Of a stretch of DNA of 64,000 nucleotides, positions 16,815 to 34,315 are shown piece after piece (within the stretch, counting starts at the first letter, position 1; every line of letters starts with the position of its first letter). The translations under genes were made by a program, and so were the position numbers. Source of the DNA: Leptospira kmetyi serovar Malaysia str. Bejo-Iso9 (GTDB lineage Bacteria; Spirochaetota; Leptospiria; Leptospirales; Leptospiraceae); NCBI RefSeq assembly GCF_000243735.2, contig NZ_AHMP02000001.1, positions 87,001 through 151,000 on the forward strand, written 5' to 3'. The notes below the pieces were generated by a model that saw only the letters and a list, made by a program, of their open reading frames with translations, ran no database searches and was not told where the DNA came from.

Positions 16815-18061
16815 TTATTTCCAGATTTCGTACGGCAAGGTCGAGGAGATAAACGCGAGTTTAAACAAAAACAAGAAGAATATACTTCCTACTACGATCC
16901 AAAACGCGCCGTCGCGGATTTCATCGTCCTTCAATTTCCAAAAGATCAAAAACGCGATCGAGACCGTGAACATTCTCGAGACGTTCTCGTACGAGGACCA
17001 ATACAACACATAACCCGCGGAAAAAACCGAAAACAAAACCATAAAGAACGAAAGTCTTTCCGCGATTCCCCGTTTCCAATTTCCGCTTCCGAAAACGAAC
17101 AAACCCGCGAGGAATAAAAGAAAGATCGGAACCCTCGAAAACTTCTTTGCAAAAAGAGTAAGACCGGTTTCAAAATCCGGAACATTCAAAAAGGAGAATA
17201 TTCCAAGTTCGTTGATTTCTTTCCAATATCCGATAAAACCGTCCAACGGAGCGAAAAAATCCGTGAACCTCGCCGGAGACCAGCTCGGAAACTGAATTCT
17301 TAAAAACAGCGCCCACAAAAAGGGCAATAACAACGTCGAAAGAATTCGAATCGAATGTTTGAAGTTTCGATCCAAGAGGGATCCGATTCCCAACGGAAAA
17401 AGAAGAAAGAACGCTTGTTCCTTGACGAGAATGGAAAGTCCTCCGCATACGGAAAACCAAATCCATTTTTCCTTTTGATACAGCCAAAACGTAAGAACCA
17501 AAAATCCGGCGAGGACCGCGTCGCTGACCAAGAGCGCATAACTTCCCAGGAAGAACGGAGAGAAAAGATAAAAGCTCGAATAGATCCTATATTTTTCACC
17601 GCAGAGATCGCGAAGCAAAAACCAAGAAATCAAAACGGCTGCGAGATTTAGAAAATACATTCCGAAAACGGTTCCCCAGGCTCCGCCGAAGATTCCAAAA
17701 ACGGAAACCAAAAGAGGATAACCGATTCTCGGCGCTCTTATGTTTTCTTCGAATCCTTTCGGCCAGTTTAAACCGATGTCGCTTAACATTCTTGAGTAAT
17801 AATAAAAGATCTGTCCGTCGTAACCGGCTCCCAAGTCGCCCGGTCGACCCAAAAACACGACCGCGCCCTTCGGAGTTTGTTCGGGGTTTTGTGTCACGAA
17901 CTGCATTCCGAAGTTGACCTGCGAACTGGGATTCCAGTCGTATTTTTTCCAGATCAAAATCGAAGCAAGAGCGTATAACGTAAAGAATAAGGGAAGAATC
18001 AGCAGAGGATTCTCGAACGCTGATCGAATTTTCGAAACGAACAAACCCGATCCTTCGGTTT

Positions 18062-18065
<4 letters not shown>
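16815..18065 (-). CDS. Multi-pass membrane protein, GT-C glycosyltransferase-like
   Basis: This 416-residue protein has about ten membrane helices. After the first helix a loop carries GYDGQIFYYYSRMLSD (about 79-94); an acidic motif in the first large loop is typical of GT-C (lipid-linked sugar) transferases. No specific substrate can be named. Its ATG overlaps the DUF1574 stop (ATGA), so it is the third gene of the fur operon. Envelope glycan synthesis is inferred from fold and neighbours. Confidence 0.65.
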
Positions 18066-19653
<1,588 letters not shown>

Positions 19654-19657
<4 letters not shown>

Positions 19658-20055
19658 TTTGCCTTGGAATTACAGTCGGAGCAGGTTCCATAGAGAATGA
19701 TCTCATGGGTGTCCACGGTAAATCCTTTCGGACTTTTGTCCAGAGGAAACGGACAGATCTCTATGTCATAGACCCGATCGCATTTTTTGCAGTGAAAGTG
19801 GTGATGGTGGTGTAAATGGCTCGCTTCAAAGCGGGAAGATTCTCCCGGTAAATGGATCTCGTTGATCGCTCCGGTTTCCATGAGATGATTGACGGCTCTG
19901 TAAACCGTGGCGATTCCCAAGTTGTCCAAGTTCTTTCGGGAAAGTTCGTAGATTTCCTTGATCGATAAGGGGCCTTTGGCGGCTTCGAGGACTTTTAGAA
20001 TTTCCCCTTTTTGTTTCGTGTTTCTGAGGGTCGCTTTTTTATCTTCCACTTTCAT
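19654..20055 (-). CDS. fur: Fur-family metalloregulator
   Basis: This is a ferric-uptake-regulator-type repressor: winged helix (TVYRAVNHLMETGAI), histidine-rich metal site HLHHHHHFHC followed by KKCDRVYDIE, and a second structural cysteine pair CSDC near the C-terminus. I give the ATG at 20055 (133 residues). A TTG at 20094 would add 13 residues but lies only 2-3 bases from GAGGG. Whether it is Fur, PerR or Zur cannot be decided by eye. It is divergent from hemO and its stop overlaps the DUF1574 start. Confidence 0.85.
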
Positions 20056-20131
20056 TCGAAGAATTGGCTCCGCGGGAGCCCTCTTAATTCTCAATTCCCT
20101 CGCTTGTCCATGTCAATTCAATAAACACGGG

Positions 20132-20147
20132 TGTGGGAACTCCCACA
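20132..20147. repeat. Short palindromic intergenic repeat with nearby half copies
   Basis: TGTGGGA-AC-TCCCACA is a perfect inverted repeat. Related half copies GAGTTCCCACA (20161-20171) and GAGTTCCTACA (20222-20232) follow in the same fur-hemO spacer, and GTAGGAACCCCCAC lies at 22371-22384 between the MFS and receptor genes. The repeat looks like a dispersed species-specific element; any function is unknown. Confidence 0.7.
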
Positions 20148-20266
20148 ATTCGAGCCGTATGAGTTCCCACAAAATCGGAAAACCGTCCCGAAGCCGCCCT
20201 ACTGAATTCCCCGAATTGTATGAGTTCCTACATTTTCCCAGAACACGACCTTTTCATAAAAATAAG

Positions 20267-20283
20267 TTTGATTCTCAGTATCA
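20267..20283 (+). promoter_or_regulatory. Candidate operator/-35 region of hemO
   Basis: TTTGATTCTCAGTATCA lies 39 bases before the hemO ATG and contains the inverted repeat TTGAT-N7-ATCAA (20268-20284). It matches 13 of 17 bases of a site the same distance upstream of the divergent haem-uptake operon. TTGATT could also be a -35 hexamer. A Fur or PerR site is inference. Confidence 0.5.
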
Positions 20284-20322
20284 ATTCGAAAGAATTGTCA
20301 CAGTATTGTCAGGAGATACGCA

Positions 20323-20977
20323 ATGAATTTAGCAACCATCCTTCGGGAAGGAACGTCCGAAGAACACAAAGCTGCCGAAAGTTCCGCCTTCATCCGTTGT
20401 TTTATGAAGGGAGTTTTAGAAAAAGGGACCTACGCAAGACATCTGGAAGCATTCTACTTTGTTTACGAGGCAATGGAAGAAGAATTGGAACGCAACGCGG
20501 ACAACGCGGTTCTGAAATCGATTCACTTTCCGGGACTTTATCGTAAGAACGCACTTTTAGAGGACCTTCAATTCTTTTACGGAAGTTGGAACCCGGCCGA
20601 TCACAAACCGACTGCGGCGACACAAACCTACTTGGAAAGAATCCGTAAAATTTCAAAATCGCATCCGGAACTTTTAGCGGCTCATTCTTACGTTCGTTAT
20701 TTGGGAGATCTTTCCGGCGGACAAATCTTGAAAAAGGTCGCCGCAAGAGCTCTCTCCTTGCCGGAAGGAAAAGGAATTTCTTTCTACGAATTTCCGGCCA
20801 TCGAGGACATCAACGGGTTCAAACAGAATTATCGTTCGGCTCTGGATTCTCTTCCGGTAAACGAAGAACAAAAACAGGCCATCCTCTCGGAGTCCAAACA
20901 AGTCTTTCTATTGAATCAGGGAATTTTTTCCGAACTGGAACAGGACTTAATCTCCGCGATCGGTAAGGAAGCCTACG

Positions 20978-21000
<23 letters not shown>
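20323..21000 (+). CDS. hemO: Haem oxygenase
   Basis: The enzyme opens haem to biliverdin, CO and free iron. The 225-residue protein has the proximal histidine at residue 15 ([13 protein letters not shown]) and the distal-helix GDLSGGQ at 128-134. The ATG has AGGAGA 6 bases upstream. Haem oxygenase next to a Fur-type regulator is a known arrangement in pathogenic Leptospira, where it supports growth on haemoglobin. The MFS gene overlaps its 3' end. Confidence 0.95.
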
Positions 21001-22198
<1,198 letters not shown>

Positions 22199-22423
22199 TG
22201 TTGTAGCAGTTCCGACGGTTTTTCGGTAAAGCTTGCGCGCCCGCCCTGCGGCGATCCATAGAAAGTGCGCGCCGCGTTTTTCGGAGGCGGGTTCGTGGGA
22301 AGAAAATTCAGGAGATCGCGTTCTATCAGAAAATCATAATATTGCGAGCAAATATTTGTGTTACGATTTTGTAGGAACCCCCACGGTATCTTCAAATAAG
22401 AAAGAACACATACGATTCCGGCT

Positions 22424-24604
22424 TCAAAACTGCGCGGAGAATCCGCCATAATAAAATCTCGGTCTCGTAGGATTGTAAGCCAACTCGTATTGATTCAACA
22501 CGTTGTCCACGCCTACGAACAAACCGAAATGTTTATCGAAGAATTTTTGTTCCATTCTTATGTTGATGATCGTAAACGGTTTTCCGTAGGTCACCGGAGG
22601 ATTTTCGTTTAACTTCACTTCGGTGGGAATATAATCCTGTCCCGCCGCCGAAAGGTTGTTTGTCGAACTGTAAAACGGCCTTTTGTCCAAATGTTTTCCC
22701 CGAAGATTGAACTGAAACCCGGAAGGAGAATTGTAGATGAAGTTCGCGGAGGCTTGATGCAAAGCCCTTCCTTCCAAAGGACGATTGGTGGTTTCGTCCC
22801 TCGTGTCGGTATGATTGTAACCGAGTTCCAGAGTGAAATGTTTTAAGAATCGATACTGAACTCCGAATTCTCCGCCCCGTGTATAAGCCTTTGCGATGTT
22901 TTGAAGTTGGAACTCCGCGAATTCTCTGCCTTTATTCGAATCGAACTTATACTGGATGAGATTGATGATATCGTTTCTGTATAGACTGAAAGAGAACGTC
23001 AAAAAACTGAAAGGACTGTATTCCAAATCGGAGTTGATCGTGATAGATTTTTCCGGTCTTAGATTCGGATTTCCTTCGACTACGTAACCGACGGCTGGAT
23101 TTTCAAAACGAAGATACAATTCTTGAAAACTCGGAGGACGAAATCCTCTTCCGTAACTCGCTCTCCAAACCAGGTTTTGAAGGATATCATAACGCGCCGC
23201 GAGTTTGGGAGTGGTCTGATTTCCGAACTGGGAATCGTCGTCGTATCGAACGCCCGGGATCACTCGAATCCGAGGAGAACGCGAAATCGTCCATTCGTCT
23301 TGAAAGAAAGCGGCTTTGCGGGTTCTATAAACATAACGATTTTGTAATCGATCGGATTCCAATTCGTTCGCAAAAGATTCCGCACCCATCGTGATGAAGT
23401 GTTTATCCGAGGCTTCCATGTCCAACTGAACGGTTCCTTGAGAAGTGAGTTCCGCGTTCAATTGTTTTACGTCGAGTTCGTCCGAACCCCTTTGATTGTT
23501 GTAATACTTGTTTTCCCATTTGGAAATATTTCCGCGAAAGGAGAGCAGGTTTCTTTTTCCGAAACCGTATTCCAGGGAACCGGTCGCAAGAAAGTCGTGC
23601 GTTTTGTTGTTTCGATCGAACACTGCCTTCGACTGAGTCACGTCGACCCCGTTTTGATCCCTGTGTTGATAGAGAATTCTCGTCTTACCCTTGAACTTAC
23701 CGTCGGGGTTGAAGGTTAGATTCATCCCCGCGTTCAAATCCTGATACGCGTTACCGGTCGTCGCTTGAGAATCCGGAACGAGTCTATAACCCGGATTTTT
23801 ATTGTAACCTGCGGAAACCGCGCCGCTCACCATTTCGTTTCGAAATCCCATGTTGGCGGTGGTGTTGAATTCTCCCTCGGTGTTGAAGTTCTTTCTGCTT
23901 CCGTTTCCGTATGTGGTTCTCATCTCGTAGCTGAGTTTTTTATCCGCTTCTCTTGTGATGAGATTGATCACGCCGCCGATCGCGTCGGCTCCGTATAACG
24001 CCGATGAGGCGCCTTTTACGATTTCGATTCTTTCCAGGTTTTGAACCTTAAAACGGCTGAGATCCACCGCGTTGTTCAGACGACCGGAAATTCTTTCCCC
24101 GTCGATGAGAATCAAAACATATTGAGAATCGAGTCCCAACATCCGAACTCGGGAACCTCCGAAAAAAGGAACCACGTCGATTCCGAGTTGGGTTTCCAAA
24201 ACTTCCGCGGCGTTTCTCGCACCGCTCGCTTCGATTTTCTTTCGGGAGATGACCTCGGTCGCGACCGTGGAATCTTTGAGTCTTCTTTCACCGCGAGAAC
24301 CGGTGACTACGATTTGGGAATCTTCGGGCGCGAGAGTTTGACCGATTTGCGCATTCGTACTGGAACCGGTTTGTATGTTGGAGCCGTTTTGGTTTTGGTT
24401 CGGACCGTTTCCGTTTTCCTTTTTTGGGGGATCCGTGATCGTGTTGTTATCTTTCGTAGTATTCGTGTTAGGCGATTCATTCCCGCCCGTTTTGATTTCC
24501 GTTTTTGTCTTTTCCTCTTGCGCTTGGATCGGAACGCAGAAAAGAATCAGGAAAAGAATCTGAATCGTCTTGAGTTGAAAGGATCGATAGAGTGAAAAAT
24601 ACAT
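22424..24604 (-). CDS. TonB-dependent outer-membrane receptor, probably for haem
   Basis: The 726-residue receptor has a signal peptide, an Asn/Gln/Lys-rich linker (30-90), a TonB-box-like EDSQIVVTG (about 94-102), a plug domain ([20 protein letters not shown], near 196-215) and a 22-strand barrel ending in Phe. [11 protein letters not shown] and NPNL (near 500-535) resemble the FRAP/NPNL region of haem receptors. The HmuY-like gene lies 4 bases upstream in the operon and hemO is adjacent, so haem is the likeliest ligand. B12 is an alternative because receptors of the BtuB type share NPNL. Confidence 0.85.
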   Translation of the reverse strand: MYFSLYRSFQLKTIQILFLILFCVPIQAQEEKTKTEIKTGGNESPNTNTTKDNNTITDPPKKENGNGPNQNQNGSNIQTGSSTNAQIGQTLAPEDSQIVVTGSRGERRLKDSTVATEVISRKKIEASGARNAAEVLETQLGIDVVPFFGGSRVRMLGLDSQYVLILIDGERISGRLNNAVDLSRFKVQNLERIEIVKGASSALYGADAIGGVINLITREADKKLSYEMRTTYGNGSRKNFNTEGEFNTTANMGFRNEMVSGAVSAGYNKNPGYRLVPDSQATTGNAYQDLNAGMNLTFNPDGKFKGKTRILYQHRDQNGVDVTQSKAVFDRNNKTHDFLATGSLEYGFGKRNLLSFRGNISKWENKYYNNQRGSDELDVKQLNAELTSQGTVQLDMEASDKHFITMGAESFANELESDRLQNRYVYRTRKAAFFQDEWTISRSPRIRVIPGVRYDDDSQFGNQTTPKLAARYDILQNLVWRASYGRGFRPPSFQELYLRFENPAVGYVVEGNPNLRPEKSITINSDLEYSPFSFLTFSFSLYRNDIINLIQYKFDSNKGREFAEFQLQNIAKAYTRGGEFGVQYRFLKHFTLELGYNHTDTRDETTNRPLEGRALHQASANFIYNSPSGFQFNLRGKHLDKRPFYSSTNNLSAAGQDYIPTEVKLNENPPVTYGKPFTIINIRMEQKFFDKHFGLFVGVDNVLNQYELAYNPTRPRFYYGGFSAQF

Positions 24605-24608
24605 CGGA

Positions 24609-25310
24609 TTAGTAAGGGATTTGTTTCCATTTTACGGTGGGATAAGCCGAGGTTCCTTCCGCGCTGTAATAACCCGTAACTTGAAAAAGATAGTATTCGT
24701 TTCCCGTATTGGAACGTATTACGAAAATCTTATTGTTCGGTTGCAGGAAAGCTAACGTATAATTGAACCATTTGTTGAGGACGTCGCTTCCCACATAATT
24801 CGTTTGAACTCCGCCCGCGGCGACTTCGGAAACGTTCGTATCCGGCAAGAAGAATGCGTTTGTACAACCCAATGCCGACGAAGTACTTGCGGACGCGGCG
24901 TTAAAATCGGTGAGAAGCGGGTTGGTCATACAAGCGCCGCCGGAACCTCCGGGATGCGTCAAACCGCCGTTCGTCTGTAGTTTGAATCTTTGAAAACCCA
25001 CATCCCAACCGCCCGCGCTGTCGGCGGCGAAAACCTGAGCCTTGTTTGCAAAACTGAATTTGATCCACACGTCATACGAAACCGCGCGTACCTTGGTCGT
25101 AAAGGAGCCGTCCCCGTTCGGGTCCGTGGAAAGAATTTTGGAATTGTTCGCTTCTTCGATTTGTTTTTGAAGCGCAAGAATGGATTGTCGAAACGCCAAT
25201 TCTCCCTCGTCGATCGCGGGATGTTGTCTCGCGCAGGATAAGAAGAATAAAATCCCGAACCCAATCCACGTTCGTTTCCAAAGCGGTTTGAAGTTCGGGA
25301 TGGAATCCAT
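24609..25310 (-). CDS. HmuY-like haem-binding lipoprotein
   Basis: The lipobox FFLSC (near residue 26) marks a lipoprotein. The body matches the HmuY pattern: [15 protein letters not shown] (about 96-110), a long variable loop, then [20 protein letters not shown] (about 197-216). HmuY proteins strip haem from host carriers and hand it to a TonB receptor. I use the ATG at 25310; a TTG at 25325 adds five residues. It is followed by the receptor 4 bases on. Assignment is by recognised motif, not alignment. Confidence 0.78.
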   Translation of the reverse strand: MDSIPNFKPLWKRTWIGFGILFFLSCARQHPAIDEGELAFRQSILALQKQIEEANNSKILSTDPNGDGSFTTKVRAVSYDVWIKFSFANKAQVFAADSAGGWDVGFQRFKLQTNGGLTHPGGSGGACMTNPLLTDFNAASASTSSALGCTNAFFLPDTNVSEVAAGGVQTNYVGSDVLNKWFNYTLAFLQPNNKIFVIRSNTGNEYYLFQVTGYYSAEGTSAYPTVKWKQIPY

Positions 25311-25334
25311 TTTAAATCGAGTCAACTCTGAGCG

Positions 25335-25904
<570 letters not shown>

Positions 25905-25942
25905 AATTACTCCTTTCTATAGATAGGGTCATCTTGAAAATA

Positions 25943-25959
25943 TGAAGATGAGAGTCAAA
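25943..25959 (-). promoter_or_regulatory. Candidate operator/-35 region of the haem-uptake operon
   Basis: On the minus strand TTTGACTCTCATCTTCA ends 38 bases before the first ATG (25904). It shares 13 of 17 bases with the site 39 bases before hemO, including TTTGAYTCTCA. TTGACT is also a good -35 hexamer, so the match may reflect promoter plus operator. Confidence 0.45.
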
Positions 25960-26094
25960 CTCAAAATCAAAAATATATAAACTGAAACCGGAAATTTATA
26001 TCCAACTTCTGGAACGTTATTCTCCTTTGAAGTCGTTTTTTATTTTGGAAATTGGTTTCTATTTCTTGAGTCTCGGTTTCCAATCGTTCTTAGA

Positions 26095-26829
26095 ATGAAT
26101 CAGAATCGATCGCTTCCGTTTCGAGTTTGGATCGTCAGCGCGTTTGCACTTTGGATTTTTTCCTGTTCATATTTGGAAAAGGAACCGGTCTCGGGTGGCA
26201 TTCCCGTTTATTCCAAAGAAGGAAAAATTCTCAGATACTATCCGTATCAAATTCGTTGGATCGGTTTTGACGAAAGCGAGTTTCCCGATACGGCGAGATT
26301 GGTCGACTTTCGCAATTTGGTTTCCTTGGAAATTCTGCATCCTCAGTTTGAGAATTTGGAGGAACTGAGTTCTCTCAAGACGATCGGCTTTTTAAACGTA
26401 AACGGAACCAAGGTGAAGAATCTTTCCGCTCTGAACCAACTCCCCGCGTTACACAGTCTTTATCTCAACGAGACCGCCGTGGACGAAAAGGATCTGAAAC
26501 AATATTCCAATGTGGAGAATCTTACGAAACTCGGTCTGTATAAAACCAAGATCAAGGATCTTTCCTTTATCGGATTCGAATGTAAACTCAGACAACTCGA
26601 TATACGAAACACCGAAGTTTCCAGTTTGGAGCCGATTTCGATTTGTAAGAATCTTTTGGAACTCAGAATCGGACATACGAACGTAAAGGAAATCCGTCAT
26701 ATCTACGAAATGAAGGATCTGCGTTATCTGGAATGGTCCGGATTAAAACTTTCCAAGGAAGAGTTGGACTGGATCCGCGAACGACTTCCCTATCTCAAGC
26801 TCGTTCCAATGCACACAAGTTCTTTATAA
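26095..26829 (+). CDS. Leucine-rich-repeat lipoprotein
   Basis: The 244-residue protein has a signal peptide with lipobox IFSCS (Cys24) and about six irregular leucine-rich repeats of 21-24 residues ([53 protein letters not shown] and others). LRR lipoproteins are common in pathogenic Leptospira and may bind host or partner proteins. It is divergent from the haem-uptake operon across 190 bases. Confidence 0.8.
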   Translation: MNQNRSLPFRVWIVSAFALWIFSCSYLEKEPVSGGIPVYSKEGKILRYYPYQIRWIGFDESEFPDTARLVDFRNLVSLEILHPQFENLEELSSLKTIGFLNVNGTKVKNLSALNQLPALHSLYLNETAVDEKDLKQYSNVENLTKLGLYKTKIKDLSFIGFECKLRQLDIRNTEVSSLEPISICKNLLELRIGHTNVKEIRHIYEMKDLRYLEWSGLKLSKEELDWIRERLPYLKLVPMHTSSL

Positions 26830-26841
26830 TATTCTAATTTA

Positions 26842-27621
<780 letters not shown>

Positions 27622-27714
27622 TGTTGATTGCTCCTGATTTACGGGGCAAAGATCCTGACAACATACGGGGGCAAGAAAGAATCTCAATCACGTTTCTTTC
27701 GTCTAACACTTTTA

Positions 27715-29256
27715 ATGAGAACGAATTTCGGAAAAAAAATTTCCTTCGGATTCTGGATTCTTTTTTTCGTATGTTCTCTGACCGCTTGTTCCGTGGAAAG
27801 CGTGTTCCCGTCCTTGTTCCCATCCGATAAACCGAAACTCGGATCTCAATACGTTCAGACCCTGATCTTAACCGCGATCGGTTGCGCCGGTCCCGGAAAA
27901 TTTTGGGTCCGCGATATCACCAAAAATTCTTCCTATTGTCTGCAAGCCAGTCTTGTGGGAGAAGGAAATTCCGTTTCCGTTTACGCCGAATACGGTCAGG
28001 AATCCACTTTAAATTATGCGAATATCGTCCGCGAATTCGATCAGAAAATTTTTCCGAGGGTTACTGCGGCGTTTGGAACTCCTTCCGATATGGATCAAAA
28101 CGGAAAGGTAAGTCTTTTGTTTTTGGACATTCGAGACGGAAGCAAACCGGGCGGTTCCTTTGTTGCGGGTTTTTTCGATCCTTTCGATTTTTTTACGGAC
28201 GATCCCCGATCGAGCGTACGTTCCAATTCCAAGGAAATTTTATACATCGACTCGGTTCAGTTGAAGGAACTCGCGGAGAAGGATGTCGCTTCGGGTAAGT
28301 CGGATACTTTGTTGTCGACGATCGCGCACGAGTTTCAACATCTCATCCGGTTTCAGTACGAACTTCCGGATTATCAATCCCAGAAAGTTCGGGACGAAAC
28401 CTGGTTGAACGAAGGAACGAGCGAGGTCGCGAGCGACATCGCCGGTTATTCTCCCCAAACGAATCGAATCCAATGTTATCGGGGAAATATCGCAGGCGCT
28501 TGTGCGCGAGGCGTCAACGGTTCCACGTTATTCGGTTCTTCGGGATTTTCTTCCGTGGTCGATTACGCGTTCGCATACGCGTTTATGAAATATCTTTATA
28601 CGGTTTCCGGTTCCAATCTTCAGGAAAGAAATTCTTTCTTTAAAAAAACGGTGGCCAGTCCTTCGGTTCGCGCCAAAGACGCGCAGACTTTGACCGAAAT
28701 CTTTTTGACCTCGCCCGCGGTTACGGCTTTGTCCCCCGCTCAGAAAAACGATCTCGGAGTTTCGGGAGAAGCCGCCTTTATTCGTTTGTTCGCGGCCTTT
28801 CTTTGGATGTCCACGGGAGAATCGACCGTTTCCGAAGCGCAACTCGGAATCGATTCGGCGGGAGCGGCGGGTTTTAAGACGGGCATGGAATCGGTGTTAG
28901 GCGCTCTTCCCTTTCCGCCGGCAAACCAAGACGGAGGAGAACTCCGAAAGTTATACGAAACACTTCCTCTTCCGTTTATCATCCCTTTGAACAATTTAAA
29001 ACCGGGACAGTTTCATTTTATCGATCAGACGAGAAGCAACACGGGAACACAACCGGCCGTGGTTCTTTTGAAAAAGACCGCGCCTAGTTTAAAGATTTTG
29101 CAAGTGAATGCGGACCCGTATCGATTGGGACAGGTTTCCCAATCCGTGGTTCGCACCGAAGACGAGGGAGAACCGGTTCTTTTACCGGCAACGGACGGAC
29201 CCGAGATCGTCTGTCCGTTGGATTACTTTCATTCCGTGGATTTTAAAAACAGATAA
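27715..29256 (+). CDS. M30-like zinc metallopeptidase lipoprotein
   Basis: The 513-residue product from the ATG at 27715 starts with a signal peptide ending SLTAC (Cys25). The zinc motif HEFQH is at 205-209 with a downstream glutamate in ETWLNEGTSE (Glu233), and FGTPSDMDQNGKVSLLFLDI precedes it, as in peptidase family M30 (hyicolysin-like). The protein is probably surface-attached and could degrade host proteins; substrates are unknown. The longer frame from 27628 lacks a signal peptide and is unlikely. Confidence 0.78.
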   Translation: MRTNFGKKISFGFWILFFVCSLTACSVESVFPSLFPSDKPKLGSQYVQTLILTAIGCAGPGKFWVRDITKNSSYCLQASLVGEGNSVSVYAEYGQESTLNYANIVREFDQKIFPRVTAAFGTPSDMDQNGKVSLLFLDIRDGSKPGGSFVAGFFDPFDFFTDDPRSSVRSNSKEILYIDSVQLKELAEKDVASGKSDTLLSTIAHEFQHLIRFQYELPDYQSQKVRDETWLNEGTSEVASDIAGYSPQTNRIQCYRGNIAGACARGVNGSTLFGSSGFSSVVDYAFAYAFMKYLYTVSGSNLQERNSFFKKTVASPSVRAKDAQTLTEIFLTSPAVTALSPAQKNDLGVSGEAAFIRLFAAFLWMSTGESTVSEAQLGIDSAGAAGFKTGMESVLGALPFPPANQDGGELRKLYETLPLPFIIPLNNLKPGQFHFIDQTRSNTGTQPAVVLLKKTAPSLKILQVNADPYRLGQVSQSVVRTEDEGEPVLLPATDGPEIVCPLDYFHSVDFKNR

Positions 29257-29323
29257 ACGGATTTACTCCGCCGCGGGCTGGACGCGTAAAAATTTAGCGC
29301 GGTAAATCGCGGAAAAATTTCGG

Positions 29324-29629
29324 TTATTCCATTCCCATCATTCCGCGAAACTCGCCCATTCGTTCCTCGGCCGCGTTTTGCGCGAGTTCCAAGGAACGGG
29401 TCACCGCTTGTTTGATGCTTTTTTGAAGAAGTTTTTTGTCGTTCTTTGCGAGAAGTTCGTCTTCGATGAGAATGTCTTTGATGTTGAGCTTTCCGTCGGA
29501 GATACAAGTTACGAGGTCGTTTTTGGATTTCGCTTCGAAGGAGAGAGCCATCAGATCCTTTTCCAACTTCTTCATTTTGACCCGCATCTGGTTCATCTGC
29601 TTCATTGATTCTAACTTGTTACCGAACAT
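29324..29629 (-). CDS. YbaB/EbfC nucleoid-associated protein
   Basis: The 101-residue protein from the ATG at 29629 (AAGGG 9 bases upstream) begins MFGNKLESMKQMNQMRVKMK and continues with KDLMALSFEAKSKNDLVTCI, the tweezer-like YbaB DNA-binding fold. An upstream ATG at 29710 adds 27 residues not seen in the family. YbaB is usually next to dnaX/recR, which are absent here. Confidence 0.87.
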   Translation of the reverse strand: MFGNKLESMKQMNQMRVKMKKLEKDLMALSFEAKSKNDLVTCISDGKLNIKDILIEDELLAKNDKKLLQKSIKQAVTRSLELAQNAAEERMGEFRGMMGME

Positions 29630-29754
29630 TCTTTGATTCCCTTTGAAGATGGTTTTGATTTCGAGAAAGGCTCCGCGATTTTCATCGAGCGCGATTCCCT
29701 TCTCCATCAAATTCTTAAAACGTAAAAAACGGGCAACTAGAAAAGAGGAAGAAT

Positions 29755-31143
<1,389 letters not shown>

Positions 31144-31436
31144 GTTCTATTTTTAATATCGGTAATCAGAGTCGAAGGACCAGAAGCAAACACAAGTCTG
31201 GTATTGGACGAAGAGTTTAGGGAGAATAGTTCAGATAGAAAATCTTTTCTCCGACCGTCGGACCGGTTTTGCTTATACAAATCTACGAAAGAATTTTGCG
31301 ACAAAGACAATAAAGTGACAATAATTCAAAAAAAAAACGAGTTCTGATTTCCTTTCTTCCAAACTGGAATCCGCTCTAAGCTTAGGAAACAAATTTTTTC
31401 TTAGATTCTGTCGCATCACTCGGTAAACTTGGGTTT
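31144..31436. other. Intergenic region without a recognised feature
   Basis: About 290 AT-rich bases lie between two minus-strand genes. It probably contains the promoter of the outer-membrane protein gene. No RNA gene or convincing small reading frame was seen. Confidence 0.5.
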
Positions 31437-33059
<1,623 letters not shown>

Positions 33060-33121
33060 TAAAAACGATTCTCCCTTAGGTTCCTACTACGATCAATCAA
33101 TAAGTACGGAAGCGCTCGGCT

Positions 33122-34168
33122 CTATCCTTTTTTTCCTAGGATCAGCATCGCGTCCCCGTAGGAATAAAATCTAAATTCTTCCCGAATCGCTTTTTGATAC
33201 GCTTTTAAAATCAGATCCTTTCCCGCGAACGCGGAAACGAGCAAAAGCAAACTCGAACCCGGAAGATGAAAGTTCGTAATCAAACCTTCGCAACTGTACA
33301 GTAGATCGTCGGGACGGATAAAAAGTTCGGTCGCGCCCCAACCTTCTTGGAAAGAATTTGTTGAACGATCATACGCAGACTCGAGCGCGCGTAAGGTTGT
33401 GGTTCCGATCGAAACGATTCTTCTTCTTTCTTGTTTGGCTCGGTTTAAAATTTCAACGCTTTCTTTTCCGAGAAAGAATTCTTCCCGATGCAGTTTTTGA
33501 TTTTGAAAATTTTCTTCGGTGAGAGGTTGAAAGGTTCCGTATCCGACTTTCAATTCCAAGGTGCAAAGGGTGATTTTTTTTTCCCGTAAGGTCGCGAATA
33601 ATTTTTCCGAAAAATGCAAACCCGCGGTCGGAGCGGCGATCGATCCCGGAGTTTTTGCGAATAGGGTTTGATAACGGATTTCGTCTTCGGAGTTCGCTTC
33701 CCTTTTGAGATACGGAGGAATCGGAATCTCCCCGATTTGTTCGAAGTCCTCTTCCGTAAGCGGACGTTCCGGTTTTAAAAAAACGAATTCTTCCTCTTTC
33801 TTTTCCACCGCAAACGTTATGCGTCTTGTTTTTTCGTCGGTAAGCCGCGTTCCGTCCTTTAGTTTTTTGGAATTTCGGATCTTACATTTCCAGATTCCGT
33901 TGTGCTCTTCCAAAAACATGGCCTCGTGAACTCGCAGTTCCGTTTTGAGATAAACCCTGCGTTTGCTTACCTTGGTGTGATTGGCGACGAGAACGTCCCC
34001 TTCCTTCAGATAAGAGACGATGTTCTTAAACGACGGTTCACTCAAGATATTTCCGGAACGTACGTCGAGGACCATCAGTCTGCTTTCGTCCCGGTCGGGC
34101 GCGGGATAACGAGCGATTCTTTCTTCGGGAAGAATAAACTCGAATTCTTTGAGGTCTTCAAACAACAT
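33122..34168 (-). CDS. queA: S-adenosylmethionine:tRNA ribosyltransferase-isomerase
   Basis: QueA transfers the ribosyl moiety of SAM to preQ1-tRNA in queuosine synthesis. The 348-residue protein shows the family's markers: [22 protein letters not shown] near the N-terminus, [17 protein letters not shown] (about 187-203), VGYGTFQPL and [20 protein letters not shown]. Length matches the family. It is divergent from the glycan block. Confidence 0.96.
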   Translation of the reverse strand: MLFEDLKEFEFILPEERIARYPAPDRDESRLMVLDVRSGNILSEPSFKNIVSYLKEGDVLVANHTKVSKRRVYLKTELRVHEAMFLEEHNGIWKCKIRNSKKLKDGTRLTDEKTRRITFAVEKKEEEFVFLKPERPLTEEDFEQIGEIPIPPYLKREANSEDEIRYQTLFAKTPGSIAAPTAGLHFSEKLFATLREKKITLCTLELKVGYGTFQPLTEENFQNQKLHREEFFLGKESVEILNRAKQERRRIVSIGTTTLRALESAYDRSTNSFQEGWGATELFIRPDDLLYSCEGLITNFHLPGSSLLLLVSAFAGKDLILKAYQKAIREEFRFYSYGDAMLILGKKG

Positions 34169-34315
34169 CTATTTGCAGTGGATTTGCTGTCGCGTCGCAG
34201 GAGAATCTTTTTTCTTTTATCCGTGCCTCCGTTTTCGAATGGGCCGAAAGGAAAGCGTTCTTGATGGAGAATTTTATTGGTTGGCTTTTCGAGTGCCGTT
34301 GAAAAGTGTTTCAGA

